A DNA stretch of 64,000 bases. Origin: Streptomyces pilosus. Its GTDB lineage: Bacteria > Actinomycetota > Actinomycetes > Streptomycetales > Streptomycetaceae. Positions 1 to 9,496 of the stretch are shown in pieces. Position 1 is the first letter of the stretch. Each line of letters begins with the position of its first letter. A model generated the notes under the pieces. It was given only the letters and a program-made list of their open reading frames with translations, had not been told where the DNA came from and made no database searches. The stretch spans positions 434,001-498,000 of the forward strand of contig NZ_BMTU01000001.1 of NCBI RefSeq assembly GCF_014649835.1. Direction: 5' to 3'. The translations under genes and the position numbers were made by a program.

Positions 1-818
1 GCATCCTCGGCGTCGGCGCCGGCTCCGCGTCCGGCCCGCGCCTGGTCAAGCTGTCGTACACCTCCTCCAAGGCGAAGAAGCACCTCGCCCTGGTCGGCAA
101 GGGCATCACCTACGACTCGGGCGGCATCTCGCTGAAGCCGGCCGGTCACAACGAGACGATGAAGTGCGACATGAGCGGTGCCGCCGCGGTGTTCGCCGCG
201 GTCGTCGCCGCCGCCCGGCTCGGCCTGGAGGTCAACGTCACCGGCTGGCTGGCGCTGGCCGAGAACATGCCGTCCGGCTCGGCCACCCGCCCCGGCGACG
301 TGCTGCGCATGTTCAGCGGCAAGACGGTGGAGGTGCTCAACACCGACGCCGAGGGCCGGCTCGTCCTCGCCGACGCCCTGTGGGCGGCCTCGCAGGAGAA
401 GCCGGACGCCATCGTGGACGTCGCGACGCTGACCGGCGCGATGATGCTGGCGCTGGGCAGCCGCACCTTCGGCATCATGGCGAACGACGACGCGTTCCGC
501 TCCGCGGTGCACGAGGCCGCCGAGGAGGCGGGCGAGCCGGCCTGGCCGATGCCGCTGCCCGAGCACCTGCGCAAGGGCATGGATTCGGCCACCGCCGACA
601 TCGCCAACATGGGTGAGCGGATGGGCGGCGGCCTGGTCGCCGGTCTGTTCCTGCGCGAGTTCGTCGGCGAGGGCATCACCTGGGCCCACCTCGACATCGC
701 CGGCCCGGCCTTCAATGAGGGCGGCCCGTTCGGGTACACGCCCAAGGGCGGCACCGGCTCCGCGGTGCGCACCCTGGTGCGGCTGGCGGAGCGGGCGGCC
801 GCCGGCGACCTGGGCTGA
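1..818 (+). CDS. pepA: leucyl aminopeptidase (M17), 5' end outside window
   Basis: This is a cytosolic metallo-exopeptidase that removes N-terminal residues from peptides in protein turnover. Only the C-terminal catalytic part is present: the frame is open from base 3 and has no start inside the window. Visible family motifs are the metal and substrate region KGITYDSGGISLKP (about bases 108-149), MKCDMSG just after it, and the M17 signature NTDAEGRL (bases 339-362), which holds the conserved metal ligands. The reading frame ends with TGA at 818 and is followed directly by a strong hairpin, so it does not appear to be co-transcribed with lpd. Identification is secure; the N-terminal domain cannot be judged. 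Confidence 0.95.
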   Translation, partial: ILGVGAGSASGPRLVKLSYTSSKAKKHLALVGKGITYDSGGISLKPAGHNETMKCDMSGAAAVFAAVVAAARLGLEVNVTGWLALAENMPSGSATRPGDVLRMFSGKTVEVLNTDAEGRLVLADALWAASQEKPDAIVDVATLTGAMMLALGSRTFGIMANDDAFRSAVHEAAEEAGEPAWPMPLPEHLRKGMDSATADIANMGERMGGGLVAGLFLREFVGEGITWAHLDIAGPAFNEGGPFGYTPKGGTGSAVRTLVRLAERAAAGDLG

Positions 819-826
819 ACCGCGGT

Positions 827-873
827 GGACGGCCGGGGCCTCGCACGCGGGTAGGGCGAGGCCCCGGCCGTCC
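827..873 (+). terminator. hairpin terminator after pepA
   Basis: Perfect 18-bp inverted repeat: GGACGGCCGGGGCCTCGC at 827-844 pairs with GCGAGGCCCCGGCCGTCC at 856-873 across an 11-nt loop. It lies 9 nt after the pepA stop. As is usual in Streptomyces, no clear U-tract follows. Confidence 0.8.
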
Positions 874-1171
874 GCCGGGCGGGTGTGCCCGCCGGGGACC
901 GGACGCGGGCGGAGCGTACCGGCCGGTGTCCGGGCGGGCGGGCCGGGACACCCGTCGCGGCCCGCCGCCGGTGGGCCGCACCGCGGTCCGGGGCGCGTGA
1001 ACGTGGGACGTGTCACACATCGGCCCGGCGTCTCGTTCAGGCGTGACAAGTGCGAGGATAGGGCTCGGCAGGACAGGGCCCACATAAGGGCCGAGAACAT
1101 TGAGCGGCCGGACACCAGCCGCCGACCGGTCACTGGAGACCGGCGTGGCGCACATGCATGGAGGACGTGAC
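874..1171 (+). promoter_or_regulatory. upstream region of lpd, no gene
   Basis: This roughly 300-nt stretch has no convincing coding frame. It must contain the lpd promoter because a terminator closes pepA. The least GC-rich part, around 1035-1065 (TGACAAG, then GAGGATAGGG), is the best place for a promoter, but no standard -35/-10 pair can be assigned with confidence. A GGAGG ribosome-binding site at 1160-1164 precedes the GTG start. Confidence 0.4.
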
Positions 1172-2560
1172 GTGGCGAACGACGCCAGCACCGTTTTCGA
1201 CCTAGTGATCCTCGGCGGTGGCAGCGGTGGTTACGCCGCGGCCCTGCGCGGGGCACAGCTGGGCCTGGACGTCGCCCTGATCGAGAAGAACAAGCTCGGC
1301 GGCACCTGCCTGCACAACGGCTGCATCCCCACCAAGGCCCTGCTGCACGCGGGCGAGATCGCCGACCAGGCCCGCGAGAGCGAGCAGTTCGGCATCAAGA
1401 CGTCCTTCGAGGGCGTCGACATGGCGGGTGTGCACAAGTACAAGGACGACGTCATCGCCGGCCTGTACAAGGGCCTGCAGGGTCTGGTCGCCTCCCGCAA
1501 GGTGACCTACATCGAGGGTGAGGGCCGGCTGTCCTCCCCCACCTCCGTCGACGTGAACGGCCGGCGCGTCCAGGGCCGCCACGTGCTGCTGGCGACCGGC
1601 TCCGTGCCGAAGTCGCTGCCCGGCCTGGAGATCGACGGCAACCGCATCATCTCCTCCGACCACGCCCTGGTCCTGGACCGCGTGCCGAAGTCCGCGATCG
1701 TCCTGGGCGGCGGTGTCATCGGCGTCGAGTTCGCCTCCGCGTGGAAGTCCTTCGGGGCCGAGGTCACCGTCATCGAGGGCCTGAAGCACCTCGTCCCGGT
1801 CGAGGACGAGAACAGCTCGAAGCTGCTGGAGCGCGCGTTCCGCAAGCGCGGCATCAAGTTCAACCTGGGCACCTTCTTCGAGAAGGCCGAGTACACCCAG
1901 GACGGCGTGAAGGTCACCCTGGCCGACGGCAAGGAGTTCGAGGCCGAGGTCCTGCTCGTCGCCGTCGGCCGCGGCCCGGTCTCGCAGGGCCTGGGCTACG
2001 AGGAGGCCGGGGTCGCCATGGACCGCGGCTACGTCCTGGTCGACGAGTACATGCGGACCAACGTACCCACCATCTCGGCCGTCGGTGACCTGGTCCCGAC
2101 GCTCCAGCTCGCGCACGTCGGTTTCGCCGAGGGCATCCTGGTGGCGGAGCGCCTGGCCGGTCTGAAGACCGTCCCGATCGACTACGACGGTGTCCCGCGG
2201 GTGACGTACTGCCACCCCGAGGTCGCCTCCGTCGGCATCACCGAGGCCAAAGCCAAGGAGATCTACGGCGCGGACAAGGTCGTCGCCCTGAAGTACAACC
2301 TGGCGGGCAACGGCAAGAGCAAGATCCTGAAGACCGCGGGCGAGATCAAGCTCGTCCAGGTCAAGGACGGTGCGGTGGTCGGTGTCCACATGGTCGGCGA
2401 CCGTATGGGCGAGCAGGTCGGCGAAGCCCAGCTGATCTACAACTGGGAGGCGCTGCCCGCCGAGGTGGCGCAGCTCATCCACGCCCACCCGACGCAGAAC
2501 GAGGCGATGGGCGAGGCCCACCTGGCGCTGGCCGGCAAGCCCCTCCACTCCCACGACTGA
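1172..2560 (+). CDS. lpd: dihydrolipoamide dehydrogenase (E3)
   Basis: FAD enzyme that reoxidises the dihydrolipoyl arm of E2 with NAD+ in the pyruvate and 2-oxoglutarate dehydrogenase complexes. The product is 462 aa, a normal family length. The N-terminal FAD Rossmann motif is GGGSGG, the redox disulfide is Cys46/Cys51 in GGTCLHNGC, a second NAD-binding glycine motif is [10 protein letters not shown], the FAD-contact motif is SAVGD, and the C-terminal His439-Glu444 pair lies in HPTQNE. The open frame extends back to 1100, but GTG 1172 is chosen because GGAGG lies 7 nt before it and the protein then begins a few residues ahead of the FAD fold. sucB follows after 62 nt, so the two are probably co-transcribed. 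Confidence 0.95.
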   Translation: MANDASTVFDLVILGGGSGGYAAALRGAQLGLDVALIEKNKLGGTCLHNGCIPTKALLHAGEIADQARESEQFGIKTSFEGVDMAGVHKYKDDVIAGLYKGLQGLVASRKVTYIEGEGRLSSPTSVDVNGRRVQGRHVLLATGSVPKSLPGLEIDGNRIISSDHALVLDRVPKSAIVLGGGVIGVEFASAWKSFGAEVTVIEGLKHLVPVEDENSSKLLERAFRKRGIKFNLGTFFEKAEYTQDGVKVTLADGKEFEAEVLLVAVGRGPVSQGLGYEEAGVAMDRGYVLVDEYMRTNVPTISAVGDLVPTLQLAHVGFAEGILVAERLAGLKTVPIDYDGVPRVTYCHPEVASVGITEAKAKEIYGADKVVALKYNLAGNGKSKILKTAGEIKLVQVKDGAVVGVHMVGDRMGEQVGEAQLIYNWEALPAEVAQLIHAHPTQNEAMGEAHLALAGKPLHSHD

Positions 2561-2622
2561 CGCTCTCGGTCACCGGGCGCGACGACACAGACTTCCGCAC
2601 TTCCAAAGGAGCAACCGAAACC

Positions 2623-4434
2623 ATGCCGGTTTCCGTAACCCTTCCGGCGCTCGGTGAGAGCGTCACCGAGGGCACCGTCACCCGCTGGCTGAAGGCCGAG
2701 GGCGAGCGTGTCGAGGCCGACGAGCCGCTGCTCGAGGTCTCCACCGACAAGGTCGACACCGAGATTCCCGCCCCCGCCTCCGGCGTGCTGTCCTCCATCA
2801 AGGTCGCCGAGGACGAGACCGTCGAGGTCGGCGCCGAACTGGCCCTGATCGACGACGGCTCCGGCGCCCCGGCGGCCGAGCAGGCCCCCGCCGCCGAGCA
2901 GGCCGCCCCGCCGGCTCCCGCCCCGGAGCCCCAGGCGCAGCCGTCCACCGAGCAGTCCGCCCCGGCTCCGGCGCCCAGCGCCGAGGCCTCGGCCGGCGGC
3001 GGTTCCGCCGAGGGCACGGACGTGGTCCTGCCCGCGCTCGGCGAGTCCGTCACCGAGGGCACCGTCACCCGCTGGCTGAAGTCGGTCGGTGACAGCGTCG
3101 AGGCCGACGAGCCGCTGCTGGAGGTGTCGACGGACAAGGTCGACACCGAGATCCCGGCGCCCGCCTCCGGCACGCTGCTGGAGATCGTGGTCGGCGAGGA
3201 CGAGACGGCCGAGGTCGGCGCCAAGCTCGCCGTCATCGGTGAGGCTGGTGCCGCTCCGGCCGCCGCCCCCGCCCCGGCCGCCCCCGAGGCCCCGGCCCAG
3301 CCCGAGCCCGCCCCGGCCGCTCCGGCTCCGGCACCCGCCCAGGAGGCCGCTCCCGCCCCGGCTCCGGCTCCGGCTCCGGCTCCGCAGCAGGCCGCCCCGG
3401 CTCCGCAGCCGGCCGCTCCGGCGCCCGCTCCGGCCGCTCCGGCTCCGGCTCCGCAGGCGCCCGCCGCCCCGGCCCCGGCTGCCGCCCAGGCCACGGACGA
3501 GGGTGCCTACGTGACCCCGCTGGTGCGCAAGCTCGCCGCCGAGAACAGCGTCGACCTGTCCACCGTCAAGGGCACCGGCGTCGGCGGCCGCATCCGCAAG
3601 CAGGACGTCATCGCCGCCGCCGAGGCCGCCAAGGCCGCGGCTCCGGCTCCGGCCCCGGCCGCCGCTGCCGCCGCGCCCGCCGCGAGGAAGGCCCCCGCCC
3701 TGGAGGCCTCCCCGCTGCGCGGTCAGACCGTGAAGATGCCGCGGATCCGCAAGGTCATCGGCGACAACATGGTCAAGGCCCTGCACGAGCAGGCGCAGCT
3801 GTCCTCGGTGGTCGAGGTCGACGTCACCCGCCTGATGAAGCTGCGCGCCCGCGCCAAGGACGCGTTCGCGGCCCGCGAGGGCGTCAAGCTCTCCCCGATG
3901 CCGTTCTTCGTCAAGGCGGCGGCCCAGGCGCTGAAGGCGCACGCGCCGATCAACGCCAAGATCAACGAGGCCGAGGGGACCATCACCTACTTCGACACCG
4001 AGAACATCGGTATCGCGGTGGACTCCGAGAAGGGCCTGATGACCCCGGTCATCAAGAACGCCGGCGACCTCAACATCGCCGGTATCGCCAAGGCCACGGC
4101 GGAGCTGGCGGGCAAGGTCCGCGGCAACAAGATCACCCCGGACGAGCTGTCCGGCGCGACCTTCACCATCAGCAACACCGGTTCGCGCGGCGCGCTGTTC
4201 GACACGATCATCGTGCCCCCGGGCCAGGTCGCGATCCTCGGCATCGGTGCCACGGTCAAGCGTCCGGCCGTCATCGAGACCGAGGAGGGCACGGTCATCG
4301 GCGTCCGCGACATGACCTACCTGACCCTCTCCTACGACCACCGTCTGGTGGACGGCGCCGACGCGGCCCGTTACCTGACGGCGGTCAAGGCGATCCTGGA
4401 GGCCGGCGAGTTCGAGGTCGAGCTCGGCCTCTGA
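2623..4434 (+). CDS. sucB: 2-oxoacid dehydrogenase E2 (dihydrolipoamide acyltransferase)
   Basis: E2 core protein of the 2-oxoacid dehydrogenase complexes, transferring acyl groups from lipoyl-lysine to CoA. It has 603 aa. Two lipoyl domains are visible (about 1-78 and 130-206), each with a DKVDTE loop whose lysines are K43 and K172. Long Ala-Pro-rich hinges follow (about 85-120 and 208-290), then an E1/E3-binding domain around 295-335 ([11 protein letters not shown], then [11 protein letters not shown]), and the catalytic domain to the end with active-site His573 and Asp577 in HRLVDG. AAAGGAG precedes the ATG. The annotated name in Streptomyces is SucB. In actinobacteria one E2 is thought to serve both pyruvate and 2-oxoglutarate complexes, so the true substrate range is inferred. 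Its lipoyl groups would come from lipB/lipA, which are also in the window. Confidence 0.93.
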   Translation: MPVSVTLPALGESVTEGTVTRWLKAEGERVEADEPLLEVSTDKVDTEIPAPASGVLSSIKVAEDETVEVGAELALIDDGSGAPAAEQAPAAEQAAPPAPAPEPQAQPSTEQSAPAPAPSAEASAGGGSAEGTDVVLPALGESVTEGTVTRWLKSVGDSVEADEPLLEVSTDKVDTEIPAPASGTLLEIVVGEDETAEVGAKLAVIGEAGAAPAAAPAPAAPEAPAQPEPAPAAPAPAPAQEAAPAPAPAPAPAPQQAAPAPQPAAPAPAPAAPAPAPQAPAAPAPAAAQATDEGAYVTPLVRKLAAENSVDLSTVKGTGVGGRIRKQDVIAAAEAAKAAAPAPAPAAAAAAPAARKAPALEASPLRGQTVKMPRIRKVIGDNMVKALHEQAQLSSVVEVDVTRLMKLRARAKDAFAAREGVKLSPMPFFVKAAAQALKAHAPINAKINEAEGTITYFDTENIGIAVDSEKGLMTPVIKNAGDLNIAGIAKATAELAGKVRGNKITPDELSGATFTISNTGSRGALFDTIIVPPGQVAILGIGATVKRPAVIETEEGTVIGVRDMTYLTLSYDHRLVDGADAARYLTAVKAILEAGEFEVELGL

Positions 4435-4470
4435 CCCGACCGGTGGTCTCCGGCCGCTGACAGGTCGTAC

Positions 4471-4516
4471 GGTGCCCCCGTCCGGTAGCCCTTGAGGGCT
4501 TCCCGGGCGGGGGCAC
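4471..4516 (+). terminator. terminator after sucB
   Basis: GGTGCCCCCGTCCGG at 4471-4485 pairs with the arm CCGGGCGGGGGCACC that ends at 4516 (one bulge or mismatch). It closes the lpd-sucB unit. Confidence 0.75.
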
Positions 4517-4593
4517 CGGCGTATGGGGCGTGTAAGTCTCGTCTCACCTGGGGGAAAGCGCCCCCGTGCGCCCCTGCGGGGCGGGCTCACGGC

Positions 4594-4652
4594 CGTATTG
4601 TCTATTCGTCAAAGCCCCCCGGGGGCCCGCGGGCCCCGCTAAGGAGCCCCTC
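4594..4652 (+). promoter_or_regulatory. promoter and leader of the GntR gene
   Basis: A TATTGT hexamer at 4596-4601 is the likely -10. The imperfect repeat TTGTC-TATTC-GTCAA overlaps it at 4598-4612 and may be an operator. A perfect 16-bp GC palindrome (GGGGCCCGCGGGCCCC, 4622-4637) sits in the leader just before the ribosome-binding site AAGGAG (4641-4646). The same TATTGTC string recurs at the aceE promoter. Confidence 0.45.
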
Positions 4653-5276
4653 ATGACCGCGCCCGTCGTCCACTCGCTGCGCGAACAGATCCGCGAGCAC
4701 ATCCTGGAAGGGATCATCAGCGGACGCTGGAAGCCGGGCGAGCGGATCGTGGAGCGGCGGATCGCGACCGAGCTGGAGGTCAGCCAGACGCCCGTGCGGG
4801 AGGCGCTGCGCGAGCTGGAGTCGCTGCGGCTGATCGAGTCGGCGCCGAACAAGGGCGTACGCGTGCGGAACCTGACGGCCGCCGACCTGGAGGAGAGCTA
4901 CCCCGTCCGGGCCGGCCTGGAGGCGATCGCGGCGGAGCTGGCGGCGGGGCGGCTGGCGGAGGACTGCTCGGCGCTGGAGCCGCACGTCGCGGCGCTGTAC
5001 GAGGCGGACCGGCTGGCCGACGGGACGGGGCAGGTACGGCACACGGTGGCGTTCCACCGGGAGCTGGTGCGGGCGGCGGGCAACTCGGTGCTGCTGCACA
5101 CCTGGGAGGGGCTGGGGATCGAGGTGTTCACCGCTCTGTCGATACGGTGGCTGGGGACGGTGCAGCAGTCGTACGCGGAGGAGCACGAGGAGCTGGTCGC
5201 GGCGTTCCGGCGGCGTGATCCGCGGATCGCCGAGCTGGTGAAGGCCCACGTGCTGGGGTGCGCGCCGCGGGCGTAG
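4653..5276 (+). CDS. GntR-family regulator, FadR (FCD) subfamily
   Basis: DNA-binding regulator of 207 aa. The N-terminal winged helix (about 5-75) contains the GntR hallmarks LREQIREHILEGIISGRWKP and the recognition segment VSQTPVREALRELE. The C-terminal all-helical FCD ligand domain spans about 80-205, with typical Arg, His and Asp metal-type residues (YPVRAGLE, HRELVRAAGN). ATG 4653 was chosen for its AAGGAG ribosome-binding site, although the frame is open from 4566. It lies between sucB and aceE on the same strand, so control of pyruvate dehydrogenase genes is a reasonable inference, similar in concept to PdhR. The effector is unknown. Confidence 0.85.
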   Translation: MTAPVVHSLREQIREHILEGIISGRWKPGERIVERRIATELEVSQTPVREALRELESLRLIESAPNKGVRVRNLTAADLEESYPVRAGLEAIAAELAAGRLAEDCSALEPHVAALYEADRLADGTGQVRHTVAFHRELVRAAGNSVLLHTWEGLGIEVFTALSIRWLGTVQQSYAEEHEELVAAFRRRDPRIAELVKAHVLGCAPRA

Positions 5277-5316
5277 GCCCCGTGGTTGTCTTCGCCCCCG
5301 CCGCCCCGACCCGTTT

Positions 5317-5358
5317 GCGTAGTTCCCCGCGCCCCTGAAGGGGCGCGGGGAACTACGC
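5317..5358. repeat. long palindromic intergenic element, probable terminator
   Basis: Nearly perfect hairpin: GCGTAGTTCCCCGCGCCCCT at 5317-5336, a short GAA turn, then the complementary arm ending at 5358. It follows the GntR gene by 40 nt and so can act as terminator. The AGTTCCCCGCGCCCC core is one I recognise as recurring in intergenic regions of Streptomyces genomes, which suggests a dispersed repeat. Confidence 0.7.
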
Positions 5359-5528
5359 GATCAGCCACGGCGGGCCGGCGGTCGCCGTACGACGGAACCG
5401 CCGCGCTCTTCCGCGCCCATACGCCCTCACCTGCGCAAACAACCCCCATCGACAGTCACCCGGTGCCACCGCCGGAGGCACCCCGTGCCGACTTTCTCGG
5501 GATCGAGAGGTTTTACCCCTCAACCCTT

Positions 5529-5557
5529 TGATCGATCATCGATCAGGGGGTTATTGT
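5529..5557 (+). promoter_or_regulatory. aceE promoter with palindromic operator
   Basis: TGATCGAT-C-ATCGATCA at 5529-5545 is a perfect 8-1-8 inverted repeat, and a TATTGT hexamer (probable -10) lies at 5552-5557. The palindrome covers the -35 and spacer positions, which fits repression. The rest of 5359-5665 has no gene; the leader to the aceE start is about 100 nt. The regulator is not proven, and the adjacent GntR protein is the first candidate. Confidence 0.6.
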
Positions 5558-5665
5558 CGCCTGCGGACTTCCACCGAAGTCCCCCGCCCTGTCCTGCCAA
5601 AGACCAAGGGCACCCCCGAACCCTTACCGATGAGGGAACCCCCTTCGACTGAGGAAGGCGGCGAC

Positions 5666-8368
5666 ATGACCGACCCCAACGCCATCCAGCCGAGCGAGCT
5701 CGACCAGCTCCCGGACCGCGACCCCGAGGAGACCGCCGAGTGGCAGGCCTCCCTGGACGCCGTCACCAAGGCGGCCGGGCCGCACCGTGCCGCGTACCTG
5801 ATGCGCCGCACGCTGGAGCGCGCCGAGGGCGCCGGCATCGCGCTGCCGAAGCTCCTCGAGACCGACTACGTCAACACCATCCCCACCTCCGCCGAGCCCG
5901 CCGTGGACGGCGACGAGGCGATGGAGCAGCGCATCACCGCCTGGAACCGCTGGAACGCGGCCGCCATGGTGACCCGGGGCAGCAAGTACGGCGTGGGCGG
6001 CCACATCGCCACCTTCGCCTCCGCGGCCTGGCTGTACGAGACCGGCTTCAACCACTTCTTCCGCGGCAAGGAGGGTGACGGCTCCGGCGACCAGCTCTAC
6101 ATCCAGGGCCACGCCTCCCCCGGCATCTACGCCCGTGCGTTCCTCGACGGCCGGATCAGCGAGCAGCAGCTCGACAACTTCCGCCGGGAGGCGGGCGGCA
6201 ACGGACTGCCGTCCTACCCGCACCCGCGCCGGCTGCCCTGGCTGTGGGAGTTCCCCACCGTGTCGATGGGCCTCGGGCCGATCTCCGCGATCTACCAGGC
6301 GCGCTTCAACCGCTACCTGACCAGCCGCGGCATCAAGGACGTCTCCGACTCCCACGTGTGGGCGTTCCTCGGCGACGGCGAGATGGACGAGCCCGAGTCG
6401 ACGACGGCGCTCACCCTCGCCTCCCGCGAGCAGCTGGACAACCTGACCTTCGTCGTCAACTGCAACCTGCAGCGCCTCGACGGTCCGGTCCGCGCCAACT
6501 TCAAGATCGTGCAGGAGCTGGAGGCCCAGTTCCGCGGCGCCGGCTGGAACGTCATCAAGACGCTGTGGGGCACCGCGTGGGACGAGCTGTTCCGGCTCGA
6601 CACCACCGGCGCGCTCGTACGCCGTCTCCGTGAGGTGCCGGACGCGCAGGTGCAGACGTACCAGACGCGCGACGCCGCCTACATCCGCGAGGACTTCTTC
6701 GGCAAGGACCCTGCGCTCGTCGAGATGGCGAAGCTGCTGAGCGACGACAAGATCCTCGAGTGCTTCCACCTCTCGCGCGGCGGCCACGAGTCCCGCAAGG
6801 TCTACGCCGCGTACCGGGCCGCGCTGGCCCACAAGGGCGCGCCGACCGTGATCCTGGCGCAGACCGTCAAGGGCCACACCCTCGGTGAGGGCTTCGCCTC
6901 CAAGAACGCCAACCACCAGATGAAGAAGCTGTCGGTGGACGAGTTCAAGGCGATGCGCGACCGGCTGGAGCTGCCGATCCCGGACTCCCGGTTCGCCGAC
7001 GGCGAGGTCCCCTACGTGCACCCGGGCGCCGACTCCCCCGAGGTGCGCTACCTCCAGGAGCGCCGCGCCGCCCTCGGCGGTCCGGCCCCGGCCCGCCGCG
7101 TGCACCCGGTCGCGCCGCTGCCGCAGCCCGCCGACAAGGCGTTCGCCGCCTTCGACAAGGGCTCCGGTTCGCAGAACGTGGCGACCACCATGGCGTTCGT
7201 CCGCCTGGTCAAGGACCTGGTCCGCGACAAGGAGACCGGAAAGCGCTGGGTGCCGATCGTCCCCGACGAGGCGCGCACCTTCGGCATGGAGAGCCTCTTC
7301 CCGTCCCTCGGCATCTACTCGCCGATGGGGCAGACGTACGAGCCGGTCGACCGCGACCAGCTGATGTACTACAAGGAAGCCAAGAACGGCCAGATCTTCA
7401 ACGAGGGGATCACCGAGGCCGGCGCCATGGCCGAGTTCGTCGCCGCCTCCACGTCGTACTCGACGCACGGCGAGACGATGATCCCGTTCTACATCTACTA
7501 CTCGATGTTCGGCTGGCAGCGCACCGGCGACCAGATGTGGCAGCTCGGCGACCAGCTCGGCCGCGGCTTCCTGGTCGGCGCCACGGCCGGCCGCACGACG
7601 CTGACGGGCGAGGGCCTCCAGCACGCCGACGGCCACTCGCCGGTCATCGCCGCGACCAACCCGGCGGCGCTGACGTACGACCCGGCGTTCGCGTACGAGA
7701 TCGGCGTCATCGTCAAGGAAGGTCTGCGCCGGATGTTCGGCGAGGGCCGGCCGGGCGAGGACCAGGACGTCTTCTACTACCTGACGGTCTACAACGAGCC
7801 GCTGCCGCAGCCGGCGAAGCCGTCGGCGGCCGGTGTCGACGAGGGCATCGTCAAGGGCCTGTACCGCTTCAACACGGCGGAGACGGCCGGGCTGACCCCC
7901 GCCGCCAACGCCCCGCGCATCCAGCTGCTCGGCTCCGGTACGGCGATCCACTGGGCGCTGAAGGCACAGCGGCTGCTCGCGGAGGAGTGGGGTGTGGCCG
8001 CCGACGTGTGGTCCGCCACCTCCTGGACCGAGCTGCGCCGCGACGCGCTGGAGGCCGACGAGGCGCTGCTGCGCGGCGAGGAGCGGGTGCCGTTCGTCAA
8101 GCGGGCGCTCCAGGGCGCCGAGGGCCCGGTGCTGGCCGTGTCGGACTACATGCGCCAGGTGCCGGACCAGATCGCGCAGTGGGTCGAGCAGGACTACAGC
8201 TCGCTGGGCGCCGACGGCTTCGGCCTGTCGGACACCCGTGAGGCGGCCCGCCGCCACTTCGGTGTCGACGCCGAGTCCATCGTCGTCGCGGCCCTGGCCC
8301 AGCTGGCCCGGCGCGGCGAGGTGAAGGCCGCCGCCGTGAAGGAAGCGCGCGAGAAGTACGGCCTGTAG
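5666..8368 (+). CDS. aceE: pyruvate dehydrogenase E1, homodimeric type
   Basis: Thiamine-diphosphate enzyme that decarboxylates pyruvate and reductively acetylates the lipoyl group of E2. It is 900 aa, the usual length of the single-chain (AceE) class and not the alpha/beta type. The ThDP motif begins GDGEMDEPES (about residues 234-243) and ends near NCNLQRLDGPV. The frame is open back to 5528, but ATG 5666 begins the conserved N-terminus MTDPNAIQPSE and has GAGGAAGG upstream. It stands alone, with a palindromic promoter in front and a strong terminator behind. E2 and E3 are probably supplied by sucB (or another E2) and lpd. Confidence 0.95.
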   Translation: MTDPNAIQPSELDQLPDRDPEETAEWQASLDAVTKAAGPHRAAYLMRRTLERAEGAGIALPKLLETDYVNTIPTSAEPAVDGDEAMEQRITAWNRWNAAAMVTRGSKYGVGGHIATFASAAWLYETGFNHFFRGKEGDGSGDQLYIQGHASPGIYARAFLDGRISEQQLDNFRREAGGNGLPSYPHPRRLPWLWEFPTVSMGLGPISAIYQARFNRYLTSRGIKDVSDSHVWAFLGDGEMDEPESTTALTLASREQLDNLTFVVNCNLQRLDGPVRANFKIVQELEAQFRGAGWNVIKTLWGTAWDELFRLDTTGALVRRLREVPDAQVQTYQTRDAAYIREDFFGKDPALVEMAKLLSDDKILECFHLSRGGHESRKVYAAYRAALAHKGAPTVILAQTVKGHTLGEGFASKNANHQMKKLSVDEFKAMRDRLELPIPDSRFADGEVPYVHPGADSPEVRYLQERRAALGGPAPARRVHPVAPLPQPADKAFAAFDKGSGSQNVATTMAFVRLVKDLVRDKETGKRWVPIVPDEARTFGMESLFPSLGIYSPMGQTYEPVDRDQLMYYKEAKNGQIFNEGITEAGAMAEFVAASTSYSTHGETMIPFYIYYSMFGWQRTGDQMWQLGDQLGRGFLVGATAGRTTLTGEGLQHADGHSPVIAATNPAALTYDPAFAYEIGVIVKEGLRRMFGEGRPGEDQDVFYYLTVYNEPLPQPAKPSAAGVDEGIVKGLYRFNTAETAGLTPAANAPRIQLLGSGTAIHWALKAQRLLAEEWGVAADVWSATSWTELRRDALEADEALLRGEERVPFVKRALQGAEGPVLAVSDYMRQVPDQIAQWVEQDYSSLGADGFGLSDTREAARRHFGVDAESIVVAALAQLARRGEVKAAAVKEAREKYGL

Positions 8369-8384
8369 GGGCCGGCCGTGCGGA

Positions 8385-8417
8385 AGGCCCCCGGCGCTCG
8401 GTGAGCGCCGGGGGCCT
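8385..8417 (+). terminator. terminator after aceE
   Basis: Perfect 15-bp stem AGGCCCCCGGCGCTC (8385-8399), loop GGT, and complementary arm to 8417. The next gene's putative -10 begins only 5 nt later. Confidence 0.85.
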
Positions 8418-8434
8418 CCTGCATGATGTGCTGC

Positions 8435-9409
8435 ATGCGCGCTGCCCGATTGATCAAGATGGTGCTGCTGCTCCAGTCCCGGCCCTCCATGACCGCCGCC
8501 GAACTGGCGCGGGAGCTGGAGGTGTCGGAGCGTACGGTCACCCGGGACGCGCAGGCGCTGTCGGAGGCCGGGGTGCCGGTGTACGCGGACCGGGGGCGGA
8601 TCGGCGGCTACCGGCTGGTCGGCGGCTACCGGACGCGGCTGACCGGGCTGGCGCGCGGTGAGGCGGAGGCGCTGTTCCTGTCCGGGGTGCCGGGGGCGCT
8701 GCGCGAGATGGGGCTGGAGGACGCGGCCTCGGCGGCCCGGCTGAAGGTGTCGGCCGCCCTGCTGCCGTCCCTGCGGGACGCCTCCCGCACGGCGGCCCAG
8801 CGCTTCCACCTGGACGCCCCGAACTGGTTCCGCGAGCCGACGACGCCCGAGCTGCTGCCCGCCGTCGCGGACGCGGTCTGGGACGACCGGCGGATCACCG
8901 CCCGCTACCGGCGCGGCGAGGCCGAGGTGGAGCGGGGGCTGGAGCCGTACGGGCTCGTGCTCAAGGCGGGCGTCTGGTACCTGTGCGCGCGGGTGGCGGA
9001 GCAGGACGCCTTCCGGGTGTACCGGATCGACCGGTTCACGGCGGTGGAGGCGGGCGGCGAGCGTTTCGGGCGCGCGGCGGACTTCGACCTGCCGGCGTTC
9101 TGGGAGGAGCGGGCGGAGCAGTTCGCGCGGTCGATCCTGCGGGCCGAGGTGGTGGTGCGGCTGTCGCCCGGGGGCGTGCGCCGGCTGCCGCAGGCCCTGG
9201 ACCCGCTGTCCGCACGGGAGGCGCTGGAGCACGCCGGCGAGCCGGACCGGGACGGGTGGGTGCGGGTGACGCTGCCGGTGGAGTCGGAGGAGGTCGCCTT
9301 CGCGCAGCTGACGGCACTGGGGGCGGAGGCGGAGGTGCTGGAGCCGGTCTCCCTGCGGGAGCGGTTCGCGGCGGAGGCCGCGCGGCTGGCGGCACTGTAC
9401 GGGCGGTGA
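8435..9409 (+). CDS. WYL-domain transcriptional regulator (YafY/DeoR-type HTH)
   Basis: Regulator of 324 aa. The N-terminal helix-turn-helix (about 1-60) has the typical MTAAELARELEVSERTVTRD pattern, and a WYL ligand-binding domain occupies about 135-235 (LEPYGLVLKAGVWYLCAR, then FRVYRIDRF), followed by a WCX-like C-terminal region. In-frame ATGs occur at 8423, 8426 and 8435; 8435 is preferred because CATGAT lies 7 nt upstream with no Shine-Dalgarno, the leaderless arrangement. WYL proteins often sense nucleotides or nucleic acids, but the target here is unknown. Confidence 0.85.
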   Translation: MRAARLIKMVLLLQSRPSMTAAELARELEVSERTVTRDAQALSEAGVPVYADRGRIGGYRLVGGYRTRLTGLARGEAEALFLSGVPGALREMGLEDAASAARLKVSAALLPSLRDASRTAAQRFHLDAPNWFREPTTPELLPAVADAVWDDRRITARYRRGEAEVERGLEPYGLVLKAGVWYLCARVAEQDAFRVYRIDRFTAVEAGGERFGRAADFDLPAFWEERAEQFARSILRAEVVVRLSPGGVRRLPQALDPLSAREALEHAGEPDRDGWVRVTLPVESEEVAFAQLTALGAEAEVLEPVSLRERFAAEAARLAALYGR

Positions 9410-9496
9410 ACGGCGGATGCCCCCGCGCCCCTCGTGGCGGATTGACGCGCGTCCGGGGTGCGTCCGCGGGGTGCAGGGTCGATGCTGGACCACGTG

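Noticed and set aside
3240..3500. Ala-Pro codon repeats in sucB as a possible frameshift or assembly fault
   Set aside because: The frame continues without break into the E1/E3-binding and catalytic domains, and such hinges are normal in E2 proteins.
2437..4590. 717-codon minus-strand open frame opposite sucB
   Set aside because: Gly/Arg repeats come from reading the Ala-Pro hinge repeats of sucB backwards.
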